Source: CAYFUF01 sp964394795
GTDB taxonomy: Bacteria > Bacillota > Clostridia > Tissierellales > Peptoniphilaceae
DNA length: 42,712 bases
Assembly (NCBI GenBank): GCA_964394795.1
Contig: CAYMYX010000011.1
Span: 1-42,712, forward strand
Direction: 5' to 3'
Translations under genes and position numbers: made by a program
Shown here: positions 1 through 8,376 of the stretch, one piece after another
How the letters are laid out: every line of letters begins with the position of its first letter
Position numbering within the stretch: position 1 is the first letter of the stretch
Notes under the pieces: generated by a model
Told to the model about the DNA's origin: nothing
Database searches by the model: none
Seen by the model: the letters and a program-made list of their open reading frames with translations, nothing else

Positions 1-23
1 TAATACATAATTACAGATTATGT

Positions 24-64
24 AAAAATGCATTATAGAAAATAATCTTGGATAATGCATTTTT
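24..64. repeat. 13-bp perfect inverted repeat (terminator-like hairpin)
   Basis: AAAAATGCATTAT at 24-36 is repeated as its exact reverse complement at 52-64, with 15 nt between. The arms begin with five A and end with five T, so the RNA from either strand would be an AT-rich hairpin with a short U tail. It may terminate a gene lying left of the window, or be an operator. The rest of 65-248 is AT-rich and shows no gene; only a weak hairpin at 83-109 is visible. Confidence 0.5.
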
Positions 65-248
65 GGCAAAAGTGAATTAATGTATTAGGCACAACAATTT
101 TGCCTCATACATATTTGAAGAAAAGCAAAAAATGTTTTATAGAATTGGGTTTGAATAGTACAAAATCTAAGAAACAGGCAAAATGTATGATTGCACCGGC
201 AAGATATTGAATCTTTATTAGGGCTATAAAAATAAATAAAAGTTCCCC

Positions 249-277
249 TTGACAAAGCGAGCTCCAACCTTTAAACT
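249..277 (+). promoter_or_regulatory. hrcA operon promoter (SigA-type)
   Basis: A perfect -35 TTGACA (249-254) is followed after 17 nt by TAAACT (272-277), which matches four of six -10 positions. Transcription would start near 284, inside the CIRCE operator, as expected for an HrcA-repressed promoter. Confidence 0.7.
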
Positions 278-281
278 AATA

Positions 282-308
282 TTAGCACTCAAGGAGACAG
301 AGTGATAA
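282..308. promoter_or_regulatory. CIRCE operator (HrcA binding site)
   Basis: TTAGCACTC, nine spacer bases, then GAGTGATAA. This is the CIRCE inverted repeat (TTAGCACTC-N9-GAGTGCTAA) with one mismatch in the right arm. It overlaps the expected transcription start and lies 20 bp upstream of hrcA, so HrcA should repress its own operon, including grpE, dnaK and dnaJ. Confidence 0.93.
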
Positions 309-328
309 TAAAGTAAAAGGAGGGCAAG

Positions 329-1345
329 ATGGACGATAGAAAGAATTTCATACTTGGCGCAGTCTTGCGCTCATATATCAATTCCGCTGAACCGATTGGA
401 TCCAGGTCTCTGCAGAGGGACTACGATTTGAAGATATCAGCAGCAACAATTAGAAATGAAATGAGTGATTTAGAGCACCTCGGTTATTTGATGAAAGCCC
501 ACACCTCTTCTGGGAGAATTCCATCGCCTCAGGCTTACCGCTGGTACGTTGATGAGATTCAGAGTCAAGGAATCACTTTACCGAAGATACCGGCCTTAGT
601 CGACAAGAGTTTGCTCCACCAGTCCAGTGAATTGAAGAACATTATGGACACGGCTTTGGAGATTTTGGCTCAGAGTACCAACTACGCATCCTTTGCGTTA
701 TTGCCGGCAAGGTCTGATGATAAGTTGGAAAGCTTGGAGCTGATTCAAGTATCCGACCAAGAGATTTTACTGGTTATGGTTTACCACAGCCGGATGGTGA
801 AGACAGACCTAATTTATCTAAAGGGAAATTACAATGCTGGCCGCATCCGAAGAGCGAAGGAAGTTCTTCAAGGTTTGTTGGTTGGCAAAGAGCTGAGCCT
901 GATCGATAATGCGCTCCACTCCTACTTCTTCAGCTCATCAAGCTTGAAGACCAACCTATTAGCGGAAGTGGTTCCCATTATTCAAAAGCAGATAAGGGAA
1001 AGTTTGGAGCCTAGCATAGCTTTCAAAGGGCTGAGCAGGTTGTACGAGATTGAAGATTACGGAACATGGGACGAAACATCCGCTTTCATTGGAAAGTTGA
1101 CCAATAGTGATGATTTCGTTGACCTCTTAAGTGATAAGACAAATAAAGATATTGAGATTTATATCGGAGATGAGAGCAACATTTCTTTCCTCTCCAAATC
1201 AAGCATCATCGTCGCTCCTTTCCAAGTATCTGATAGCTTTAAGGGAAAGATTGGCGTTATCGGTCCAACGAGGATGCAGTATCAAAAAGTACTATTTGAT
1301 GTCGCCATGATTGGTCGATATATTGGCTCGATAGCAGCAAGATGA
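329..1345 (+). CDS. hrcA: Heat-inducible transcription repressor HrcA
   Basis: The 338-residue product has the length and layout of HrcA: an N-terminal winged helix (about residues 1-75, including the stretch GSRSLQRDYDLKISAATIRN), then a GAF-like dimerisation core ending in a conserved segment around IGVIGPTRMQY. HrcA binds CIRCE and represses chaperone genes; its folding depends on GroEL in species studied. The ATG has a strong ribosome site (AAAGGAGG, 316-323). It is first in hrcA-grpE-dnaK-dnaJ-prmA-mtaB, just downstream of a CIRCE element, so it is autoregulated. No hemW (hemN-like) gene is visible in the 328 bases upstream. Confidence 0.97.
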   Translation: MDDRKNFILGAVLRSYINSAEPIGSRSLQRDYDLKISAATIRNEMSDLEHLGYLMKAHTSSGRIPSPQAYRWYVDEIQSQGITLPKIPALVDKSLLHQSSELKNIMDTALEILAQSTNYASFALLPARSDDKLESLELIQVSDQEILLVMVYHSRMVKTDLIYLKGNYNAGRIRRAKEVLQGLLVGKELSLIDNALHSYFFSSSSLKTNLLAEVVPIIQKQIRESLEPSIAFKGLSRLYEIEDYGTWDETSAFIGKLTNSDDFVDLLSDKTNKDIEIYIGDESNISFLSKSSIIVAPFQVSDSFKGKIGVIGPTRMQYQKVLFDVAMIGRYIGSIAAR

Positions 1346-1376
1346 TGGTCAGATAGATAAAAAGTGAGGTGAGAAG

Positions 1377-1976
1377 ATGGCAAAGAAAAATTACGATAAC
1401 AAAGAAAAACGAGAAGAAACACCAGTTGAGGATATTCCTGCAGAGGAAGAACCTGAAGTAATCGAAGCCGATGAGGTCATCGATGCCGAGGAAGTGATCG
1501 AGGCAGAAGAAGTCATCGATATGGACGAAGAAGCACCAGAGGTTGACCAAGAGATCAACAAAGAAGTAGAAATGCTACAGAACCAGGTCCTTCGCCTACA
1601 GGCAGACTTCCAAAACTACCAGAACAGGGTGGCTAGGGAGAAAGAGAACACAGTACAATATGCCAATGAATCCTTGATGATTAAGGTCTTGGATGTGGTG
1701 GACAATTTTGACCGTGCCTTAGCCAGCGAGAAGGAACATGATGCATTTTTTGAAGGCATGATCTTGATTCGCAAGCAACTGTTAACGGCTTTGGAATCCA
1801 GCGGCCTAGAAGAATTAGTATCTGATGGAGAAGCCTTTGATCCTAACCGCCATAATGCGATCATGTCGGAAGACAGTGATACGGTGGAATCGGGACATAT
1901 CACAGAGACCTTGCAGAAGGGCTACATGCTAAACGGGAAAGTTATCCGTCCCGCGATGGTTAAAGTAGCGAAGTAG
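1377..1976 (+). CDS. grpE: GrpE nucleotide exchange factor of DnaK
   Basis: The 199-residue protein starts at ATG 1377 after a GAGGTGAG-type ribosome site. Residues 1-60 are highly acidic and probably disordered, about 60-115 form the long dimeric coiled coil, and the C-terminal half is the GrpE beta domain, ending in RPAMVKVAK. GrpE releases ADP from DnaK and can act as a thermosensor. It sits between hrcA and dnaK as in most Bacillota. The oddity is a run of four hexapeptide repeats of EVI(E/D)-type in the N-terminal tail (residues 27-50), which extends the acidic arm compared with typical GrpE. Confidence 0.96.
   Translation: MAKKNYDNKEKREETPVEDIPAEEEPEVIEADEVIDAEEVIEAEEVIDMDEEAPEVDQEINKEVEMLQNQVLRLQADFQNYQNRVAREKENTVQYANESLMIKVLDVVDNFDRALASEKEHDAFFEGMILIRKQLLTALESSGLEELVSDGEAFDPNRHNAIMSEDSDTVESGHITETLQKGYMLNGKVIRPAMVKVAK
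1455..1526 (+). repeat. Four tandem hexapeptide repeats in grpE
   Basis: Codons 27-50 of grpE read EVIEAD, EVIDAE, EVIEAE, EVIDMD: an 18-bp period repeated four times with synonymous drift. It codes for an acidic, probably disordered N-terminal arm. The period keeps frame, so copy number could vary without disrupting the gene. Confidence 0.8.
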
Positions 1977-2084
1977 GAATAGCGAAATAGAAATAACGTA
2001 TTGAGAAGAGAATGAGCATGGGATGAATATGGCCCATGAGAAGATAGATAGACAAAACAACTTAAAACATGGAGGCAGAATAAT

Positions 2085-3917
2085 ATGGGAAAAATTATAG
2101 GAATTGACTTAGGTACAACGAACTCAGCAGTAGCAGTTATGGAGGGTGGTAAAGCAACCATCGTAGAGAATGCAGAGGGTAATAGAACAACTCCTTCTAT
2201 CGTTGCTTTTACTAAGGATGGCGAGCGTTTGGTCGGCGAGACCGCTAAGCGTCAAGCGATTATGAACCCGGAGAGAACAATCGCATCAATCAAGAGAGAG
2301 ATGGGATCCAGCCACAAGGTAGACATCGACGGTAAAAGCTATTCTCCGGAAGAGATTTCCGCAATGATTCTACAAAAGCTGAAGGCAGATACGGAAGCTT
2401 ATCTTGGCGAAACTATCACGGAAGCGGTTATTACTGTTCCTGCTTACTTTACTGACGCTCAACGTCAAGCAACGAAGGATGCCGGAAAGATCGCCGGCTT
2501 GGATGTCAAGAGAATCATCAACGAGCCAACGGCAGCAGCTTTGGCTTACGGTGCAGATAAGGAAACAGAACAATCTAAGATTATGGTCTACGACCTTGGT
2601 GGTGGTACGTTCGACGTATCCATCCTTGAAGTAGGCGACGGTGTATTCGAAGTATTGGCGACTCGCGGTAACAACCACCTAGGTGGTGACGACTTTGATA
2701 ATCTGATCATGGACTACATTGCAGAAGAATTCATGAAGGAAAATGGCGTTGACCTTCGCAAGGACCCAACCAGTGACCAAAGATTAAAGGATGCAGCAGA
2801 GAAGGCGAAGAAGGAACTTTCTTCTACAACCACTTCGAACATCAGCCTTCCTTTCATTACGGCGGTGAATGGCCAACCAGTCCACTTGGACATGAACTTA
2901 ACTCGTGCGAAGTTCGATGAGTTAACCAGTGAACTCGTGAAGAAGACAGAAGGTCCTGTACGCGATGCGCTTTCTGATGCAGGTATCGACGCATCTGAAT
3001 TAAACAAGGTTCTCCTTGTTGGTGGTTCTACGAGAATCCCAGCAGTTCAAGCATCCGTGAAGAGCATTACCGGTAAGGATCCTCAAAAGGACATTAACCC
3101 AGATGAGTGTGTCGCTTTAGGTGCTTCTATTCAGGGTGGTGTCTTATCCGGAGAAGTTAAGGACTTATTGCTTCTTGACGTAACGCCACTATCTCTTGGT
3201 TTGGAAACGCTTGGTGGTGTAACTACCGTTCTTATTCCAAGAAATACAACAATCCCAACGAAGAAGAGCCAAACCTTCACTACAGCTGCTGACAACCAAA
3301 CTTCAGTAGATATCCACGTCTTGCAAGGGGAGCGTGAGATGGCTGTAGATAATACGACCTTAGGCCGCTTCCAATTAGAGGGTATCCCTGCAGCTCGCCG
3401 TGGTATCCCACAAATCGAAGTAACCTTCGACATCGATGCGAACGGTATCGTAAACGTAAACGCTAAGGATCAAGGAACCGGTAAGGAACAAAAGATTACT
3501 ATCACCTCTTCTACGAACTTGAGCGATGATGAAATCAACCGCAGAGTCCAAGAGGCCGAGCAATACGCAGATGAAGATAAGAAAAAGAAAGAGCTGATCG
3601 AAGCGAGAAACCAAGCGGAATCTCTGGCTTACCAAACCGAGCAAACGCTAAACGATCTTGGCGACAAGGTTAGCGCTGACGAGAAGGCTCAAGTCGAAGA
3701 GAAAATTAAGAACCTTCGCGATGTCATGACATCAGAGAATGTTGACGACATCAAGGCTCGTACGGAAGAACTGACAACTGAATTAAATACTATCTCTCAA
3801 AAGCTTTACCAAGACGCTGGTGCCGGAGCTGAAAATCCAGGCGGAGCAACTGGAGCCGACGACGATGTGATCGATGCAGATTACGAAGTTGTTGACGAGG
3901 ATGACGATAACAATTAA
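2085..3917 (+). CDS. dnaK: Chaperone DnaK (Hsp70)
   Basis: The 610-residue Hsp70 begins GKIIGIDLGTTNSAVAV (phosphate-1 loop). It has DLGGGTFDVS at 170-179, the interdomain linker DLLLLDVTP at 360-368 and a C-terminal acidic tail. The nucleotide-binding domain spans about 1-357, the substrate-binding domain about 369-510 and the helical lid the remainder. It is an ATP-driven folding chaperone working with DnaJ and GrpE in the cytosol. The ATG follows GGAGG with short spacing. Downstream is a terminator-like hairpin that may reduce transcription into dnaJ. Confidence 0.98.
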   Translation: MGKIIGIDLGTTNSAVAVMEGGKATIVENAEGNRTTPSIVAFTKDGERLVGETAKRQAIMNPERTIASIKREMGSSHKVDIDGKSYSPEEISAMILQKLKADTEAYLGETITEAVITVPAYFTDAQRQATKDAGKIAGLDVKRIINEPTAAALAYGADKETEQSKIMVYDLGGGTFDVSILEVGDGVFEVLATRGNNHLGGDDFDNLIMDYIAEEFMKENGVDLRKDPTSDQRLKDAAEKAKKELSSTTTSNISLPFITAVNGQPVHLDMNLTRAKFDELTSELVKKTEGPVRDALSDAGIDASELNKVLLVGGSTRIPAVQASVKSITGKDPQKDINPDECVALGASIQGGVLSGEVKDLLLLDVTPLSLGLETLGGVTTVLIPRNTTIPTKKSQTFTTAADNQTSVDIHVLQGEREMAVDNTTLGRFQLEGIPAARRGIPQIEVTFDIDANGIVNVNAKDQGTGKEQKITITSSTNLSDDEINRRVQEAEQYADEDKKKKELIEARNQAESLAYQTEQTLNDLGDKVSADEKAQVEEKIKNLRDVMTSENVDDIKARTEELTTELNTISQKLYQDAGAGAENPGGATGADDDVIDADYEVVDEDDDNN

Positions 3918-3948
3918 TTCGGCGTGTTTAGCTAAATAACTAGGACAG

Positions 3949-3968
3949 GGGCGCGGAAGCGCCCTTTT
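3949..3968 (+). terminator. Hairpin between dnaK and dnaJ (terminator or attenuator)
   Basis: GGGCGC (3949-3954), GGAA loop, GCGCCC (3959-3964), then TTTTC. It lies in the 126-bp gap between dnaK and dnaJ. Because dnaJ has no clear promoter of its own here, partial read-through that lowers DnaJ relative to DnaK is the simplest reading. Confidence 0.7.
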
Positions 3969-4043
3969 CTTATTGGATGAAATACAGTACAATAGTACGA
4001 TGTATGCGAAAAAAGTCGACGAGATGATTGAAAGGAGACTTGT

Positions 4044-5165
4044 TTGAAAAATCCGTATGAGTTGTTGGAGGTGGACACGAATGCCTCCGTTACTGAAATA
4101 AAGAAATCCTATCGAAAAAAGGCGAAGCAGTACCACCCCGACTTGAATCCGGGGGACGAGGAGGCAGCCGAGCACTTTAAAGAGCTCAGCGAGGCCTACG
4201 CTATCCTTTCGGATGACGAGAAGAGAAGAAAGTATGATACCTATGGTGCTGCGGCTTTCGAGAACGGCGGCATGGGCGCCGGTGGTTTCGATATGAGCGG
4301 CTTTGCCGACCTCTTCGATATCTTCGACCTTTTTGGCGGCGGTGGTGGAAGGGCAAGAAGGGCCAATCCCAATGCGCCGATGCAAGGCGAGGATATCCAT
4401 TTTGAATTGGTGGCTACCTTTAAGGAAGCGGTCTTTGGCGCCGAACGAACAATTCAGGTGCCCACGGAAGTGGAGTGTTCTAAGTGCCATGGCCACGGAA
4501 CCGCCGATGGTGAGCGGGCAGAGGTTTGTCCAACATGCCATGGAACCGGAGAAGTTCAACAAAGGTCAGTTAACGGCTTCATGAGTTTTGTAAGAAATGC
4601 AACCTGCCCAACTTGCCAAGGTAATGGCAAACTGATCGAAGAGGCGTGTGATAAATGCCACGGTAGCGGTCGCGACTCCATGAGGAAGTCAGTGAAGATT
4701 TCGATTCCTGAGGGTGTCGATGATGGGAATATTTTGCCGATAAGGGGGCATGGCCATCAGGGTAAGAATGGTGGACCAAACGGTGACCTTTACGTCGTCT
4801 TCCGGGTGGAGAAATCTGACATCTTTACCCGCCAAGGAGATGACCTTTACTATGAACTGCCGATCAGCTTCCCTCAAGCGGCCTTGGGTGACACCGTGCA
4901 GGTGGCGACTTTAGAGGGGCTGAAGGACTTCGAAATCCCTGCCGGAACCCAGCCAGGTAAGCGGTTTACGATGAAGGGGGAGGGTGTCCCGAATGTCCAC
5001 ACGAAACGCAGAGGGAACCTGAAATTCGATGTCGTCATGGAGGTACCAAAGCACCTGAATGATGAACAGCAGGAAGCTCTCCGCGCTTACAGTAAGACCA
5101 TGGGCGAGAGCCCAGAAGGAATTAAGAAGTCCTTCTTTGACAAAGTAAAGGATATTTTTGATTAA
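4044..5165 (+). CDS. dnaJ: Co-chaperone DnaJ (Hsp40, type I)
   Basis: The start is TTG at 4044, chosen because AAAGGAG (4031-4037) sits six bases upstream and the product then begins MKNPYELLEV like other DnaJs. The 373 residues contain a J domain with HPD at 31-33, a Gly/Phe-rich linker (about 72-105), four CxxCxGxG zinc repeats (Cys 145/148, 162/165, 188/191, 202/205) and the C-terminal substrate-binding domains. It stimulates DnaK ATPase and delivers clients. The stop codon overlaps the prmA start (TAATG), indicating translational coupling. Confidence 0.97.
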   Translation: MKNPYELLEVDTNASVTEIKKSYRKKAKQYHPDLNPGDEEAAEHFKELSEAYAILSDDEKRRKYDTYGAAAFENGGMGAGGFDMSGFADLFDIFDLFGGGGGRARRANPNAPMQGEDIHFELVATFKEAVFGAERTIQVPTEVECSKCHGHGTADGERAEVCPTCHGTGEVQQRSVNGFMSFVRNATCPTCQGNGKLIEEACDKCHGSGRDSMRKSVKISIPEGVDDGNILPIRGHGHQGKNGGPNGDLYVVFRVEKSDIFTRQGDDLYYELPISFPQAALGDTVQVATLEGLKDFEIPAGTQPGKRFTMKGEGVPNVHTKRRGNLKFDVVMEVPKHLNDEQQEALRAYSKTMGESPEGIKKSFFDKVKDIFD

Positions 5166-6118
5166 TGGATTATATTCGATTAACCCTACGCTACCCCAGA
5201 GAATTGAACGAAGACGTTAATGAGTCGATCGCCAACTCCCCTGCAATAGGGAGCGAGGTTATCGACCTTCAGCTCGTGGATACCTATCAAGCCCAGGCAC
5301 CAAGTTGGGAACTTGCGGATATCCAGGACCTCCGAACCCAGATGCAGGCAAACAATGAGCTCCTTGAAGACGATGTCACCCTCCAGTACGTTTACTTCGA
5401 GGATAAACAGTCGGGATCGAGGGCCATGGACAACCTCTGCCGCCACTTCTACGAACAATACGGTGGGCAGATTGAAGTCCTGGACGAAGCCGTCATCAAC
5501 AACGAGGGTTGGGATGAGGAGTGGAAAAAGCACTACGAACCCATCGAGATTGGGCAGAAGATCCTCGTTTTACCTGCTTGGATGGACGAACCCGAAACGG
5601 ATAGAACCGTGATAAGGATTGATCCGGGGATGGCCTTTGGAACCGGCAGTCATGACACGACCATCCTCTGTCTAGAAGAAATAGAGCACATCGATTTGGC
5701 GGGCAAGAGCTTGCTTGACATCGGCTGCGGGTCAGGCATCTTGTCCATCTATGCGAAGATGCAGGGGGCTATATCCGTGGAAGCCGTAGATATCGACGAA
5801 GATGCACTGGATGCGACCAAGCGGAATGCCGACCTCAATGGCGTAAACATTGCCGTCTACCAGTCGGATTTGTTGAGCCAAGTGGATGGCCCTTATGATC
5901 TCATCGTAGCTAACTTGTTGGCAGGTCTTGTTATTCAAATGCTGGAAAATGTAGATACCTACCTAAACAAGGGCGGTCAGCTTATCTTATCCGGCATCCT
6001 GGTGGAAAAATCACCTGAAGTTCAAGCCAAACTGAAGGAAGTCGGCTTTACCCTTGTTGAGGAGCGAATCTCAGAGGAGTGGGCCATGCTCCGGGCGATT
6101 AGAAAGGACGAGGCATGA
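5165..6118 (+). CDS. prmA: Ribosomal protein L11 methyltransferase PrmA
   Basis: The 317-residue class I SAM-dependent methyltransferase carries the motif I sequence LLDIGCGSG at 183-191, preceded by the PrmA signature GMAFGTGSHDTT (155-166) and followed by an ANLL-type active-site segment. It trimethylates ribosomal protein L11. The ATG shares its A with the dnaJ stop codon, and its own stop overlaps mtaB (ATGA). In Bacillus, rsmE (16S rRNA m3U methyltransferase) lies between prmA and mtaB; it is missing here. Confidence 0.95.
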   Translation: MDYIRLTLRYPRELNEDVNESIANSPAIGSEVIDLQLVDTYQAQAPSWELADIQDLRTQMQANNELLEDDVTLQYVYFEDKQSGSRAMDNLCRHFYEQYGGQIEVLDEAVINNEGWDEEWKKHYEPIEIGQKILVLPAWMDEPETDRTVIRIDPGMAFGTGSHDTTILCLEEIEHIDLAGKSLLDIGCGSGILSIYAKMQGAISVEAVDIDEDALDATKRNADLNGVNIAVYQSDLLSQVDGPYDLIVANLLAGLVIQMLENVDTYLNKGGQLILSGILVEKSPEVQAKLKEVGFTLVEERISEEWAMLRAIRKDEA

Positions 6119-7428
6119 AGCGCTTTGCCTTCAAAACCTTAGGCTGTAAAGTCAATCAATATGAGACGGAGGCGATGGAAGAACTCTTCCTCCAACGAGG
6201 CTACGAGAAAGCTGAAAGCGAGGAAGAAACCGATGTCTACGTGGTTAACACCTGCACGGTGACCTCCGCGTCGGACGCCAAGAGCCGGCAGCAGATCAAT
6301 AGAATAAAAAGGAAAAATCCGGGGGCCATAGTCGCCGTCGTCGGCTGCTACGCCCAAGTTGCTCCCGAAGAGATCGAAGCCTTGGAAAATGTGGATATCA
6401 TCCTGGGCACCAAGGGACGAGCCAAGTTGGTCGACCTGGTTGAATCCGTTCAAGAGGGGGGAGACCCCATCATCAGGGTCAACGACTTGGAAGACGATAG
6501 GACTTTTGACGACTTGGAAATTTCTACCGAGTTGGCCAAAACAAGGGCAACCATCAAGATCCAGGAAGGCTGCGACATGTTTTGCACCTACTGCATCATC
6601 CCTTATGCCAGAGGGCACATCGCGTCGAGGCCCCTTCCATCCATCGCCGAAGAAGTGGAACGCTTGGCAGCTAAGGGCTTCAAGGAGTTCGTCTTAACGG
6701 GTATCCACGTTGCCTCCTACGGCAAAGACCAAGGCGGCGAGTTGGATCTCTTGGATGTCATCGAAGCCATCAGCAAGATAGATGGCGTAGACCGCATCCG
6801 CCTATCCAGCATGGAACCCCGTTGGGTAACGGAGGAGAAACTAGCAAGGCTCAAGCAAATTCCTCAGTTTTGCGACCACTTCCACCTTTCCTTGCAGAGT
6901 GGGTCTGACCAAATTTTACAGGCCATGAATCGTAAATACGACACCGCCCTCTTCAAAGAGAAGGTGGATTTGATACGCCAGTTTTATCCGGCTTGTGGCA
7001 TCACAACGGATGTCATCGTCGGTTTTCCCGGGGAGACGGAAGAAAACTTCCAAGAGACAGCAGACTTCGTTCGAGAAGTCCAGTTTTCCAAGATTCACAT
7101 TTTCCCTTATTCCGCGAGGGAGGGTACACCGGCGGCGGACTTCGATGGCGCCGTCGACCCTCAAGTGAAAAAAGAAAGAGCCCAGCGCCTTAGTGAAATT
7201 GAAGAAGAGATGCGGTTTGCATTTTTAGACGCCCACATCGGCCAGACTGGCCAAGTCCTCTTTGAAGAAGAAGAGGGCAATGATGGCCTTATGTACGGCT
7301 ATACCAGCAATTACTTGCGGGTGGAGGCAGAATATGATCCCAACAAAGTCAACGTGGTTCTGCCGGTAACCTTTGTCAGCCGGGACGGGGACAAGCTCCT
7401 TGTTGAGTTTCCGGTTCAAGAAGGGTAA
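6115..7428 (+). CDS. mtaB: tRNA t6A37 methylthiotransferase MtaB
   Basis: The 437-residue radical-SAM methylthiotransferase has the N-terminal UPF0004 domain with cluster ligands C11, C47 and C78, and the radical SAM motif CDMFCTYC (C153, C157, C160). A C-terminal TRAM-like segment follows. The family converts t6A to ms2t6A at position 37 of ANN-decoding tRNAs. The short MiaB-like form and the position after prmA match the YqeV/MtaB subgroup rather than MiaB or RimO. The ATG overlaps the prmA stop by four bases, so it belongs to the heat-shock transcript. Confidence 0.93.
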   Translation: MKRFAFKTLGCKVNQYETEAMEELFLQRGYEKAESEEETDVYVVNTCTVTSASDAKSRQQINRIKRKNPGAIVAVVGCYAQVAPEEIEALENVDIILGTKGRAKLVDLVESVQEGGDPIIRVNDLEDDRTFDDLEISTELAKTRATIKIQEGCDMFCTYCIIPYARGHIASRPLPSIAEEVERLAAKGFKEFVLTGIHVASYGKDQGGELDLLDVIEAISKIDGVDRIRLSSMEPRWVTEEKLARLKQIPQFCDHFHLSLQSGSDQILQAMNRKYDTALFKEKVDLIRQFYPACGITTDVIVGFPGETEENFQETADFVREVQFSKIHIFPYSAREGTPAADFDGAVDPQVKKERAQRLSEIEEEMRFAFLDAHIGQTGQVLFEEEEGNDGLMYGYTSNYLRVEAEYDPNKVNVVLPVTFVSRDGDKLLVEFPVQEG

Positions 7429-7490
7429 AAAAGATCTGAACTTCGACTAAATGAGATTCAATTGATAATAGAATAAGAAAGGTGGCCACC

Positions 7491-7835
7491 ATGACAGACT
7501 GTGTATTTTGTAAGATTATCGCGGGAGATATCCCTACGGATAAAGTATTTGAGAATGACAAAGTGATTGCCTTCAAGGACATGTCCCCTAAGGCACCGAT
7601 TCACTACCTCTTTGTTCCTAAGGACCACTACGAGTCGACCAACGACTTGGCAGAGGACGCCTCCATTGTCACAGACATTTTTGAAGCCATCGTCGAGGTG
7701 GCCCAACGTGACGGTTTTGCCGACAGTGGTTACCGGGTTGTCAACAATGTGGGCAGAGACGGCCTCCAAACCGTGCCCCACCTACATTTCCATGTCCTAG
7801 CGGGCAGAGAACTGAAGATTTTGGATACGGACTGA
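7491..7835 (+). CDS. HIT family nucleotide-binding hydrolase
   Basis: ATG 7491 is preferred over an in-frame GTG at 7482 because GGTGG (7481-7485) is correctly spaced as ribosome site and the product begins MTDCVFCKII as in relatives. The 114-residue protein has the zinc-like CVFC pair near the N-terminus and the histidine triad HLHFH at 97-101. HINT/HIT proteins hydrolyse nucleoside phosphoramidates and related compounds; the physiological substrate here is not known. It follows mtaB by 62 bp and precedes rpsU, an arrangement common in Clostridia. Confidence 0.92.
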   Translation: MTDCVFCKIIAGDIPTDKVFENDKVIAFKDMSPKAPIHYLFVPKDHYESTNDLAEDASIVTDIFEAIVEVAQRDGFADSGYRVVNNVGRDGLQTVPHLHFHVLAGRELKILDTD

Positions 7836-7880
7836 TTAATAGAACGATATTTTGGTTACGAGGGCAGGGGGAAAGATTAC

Positions 7881-7909
7881 TTGCAAAGGGTTGGTCTTTC
7901 GTTTATAAT
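7881..7909 (+). promoter_or_regulatory. rpsU promoter
   Basis: TTGCAA (7881-7886), 17-nt spacer, perfect TATAAT (7904-7909). This strong SigA-type promoter lies 35 bp upstream of rpsU and separates it from the HIT gene. Confidence 0.85.
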
Positions 7910-7944
7910 ATCCCTCTAGAGACCTGATTGAGGGGGTGAAAAGA

Positions 7945-8124
7945 TTGACAGAAATCCGCGTTGGAGAGAACGAATCTATTGATAGTGCTCTAAAGCGTTT
8001 CAAGAGACAGTGTGCACGCGCTGGTGTGCTTGCCGAATATAGAAAACGTGAACATTACGAAAAACCGAGCCTAAAGAAGAAGAAAAAATCCGAAGCTGCT
8101 CGTCGTAAGAATCGCAAGAAATAG
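7945..8124 (+). CDS. rpsU: Small ribosomal subunit protein bS21
   Basis: The start is TTG at 7945. An in-frame GTG at 7936 falls inside the ribosome site GAGGGGGTG, whereas the TTG lies seven bases downstream of it and gives MTEIRVGENESIDSALKRFK, the usual bS21 N-terminus. The 59-residue product is strongly basic with a Lys/Arg-rich tail. bS21 assists 30S binding of mRNA. It stands as a single-gene unit with its own promoter and terminator. The yqeY gene that often follows rpsU is missing. Confidence 0.96.
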   Translation: MTEIRVGENESIDSALKRFKRQCARAGVLAEYRKREHYEKPSLKKKKKSEAARRKNRKK

Positions 8125-8143
8125 TTTAACGATTAGCATGAGA

Positions 8144-8188
8144 AGAAGGCTTACCGCAACCGATGTTGGGGTAAGCCTTCTATTTTTT
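8144..8188 (+). terminator. rpsU intrinsic terminator
   Basis: AGAAGGCTTACC (8144-8155) pairs with GGTAAGCCTTCT (8170-8181). The inner GCAAC/GTTG extends the stem, and six T follow (8183-8188). Confidence 0.93.
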
Positions 8189-8376
8189 ACGTTAGAAATT
8201 GGGATTCTATTAAATCCGCGTGACTCCATAAAGTGTTCATAATTATCGGGTATGATATTTTATAGATAATACGGGTTTTCTATCTTAACTTTATTCTTTA
8301 TTATCTTGATTCACTAGCGTCATTAAGGGCACTTGAAACATGATCAGGTTCCCATCAAATGAAAGGAGATTGTTCT

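Noticed and set aside
3783..4562. Long open frame on the minus strand opposite dnaJ (259 codons)
   Set aside because: It is antisense to the conserved dnaJ coding sequence, has no family motif, and reflects codon bias of the real gene.
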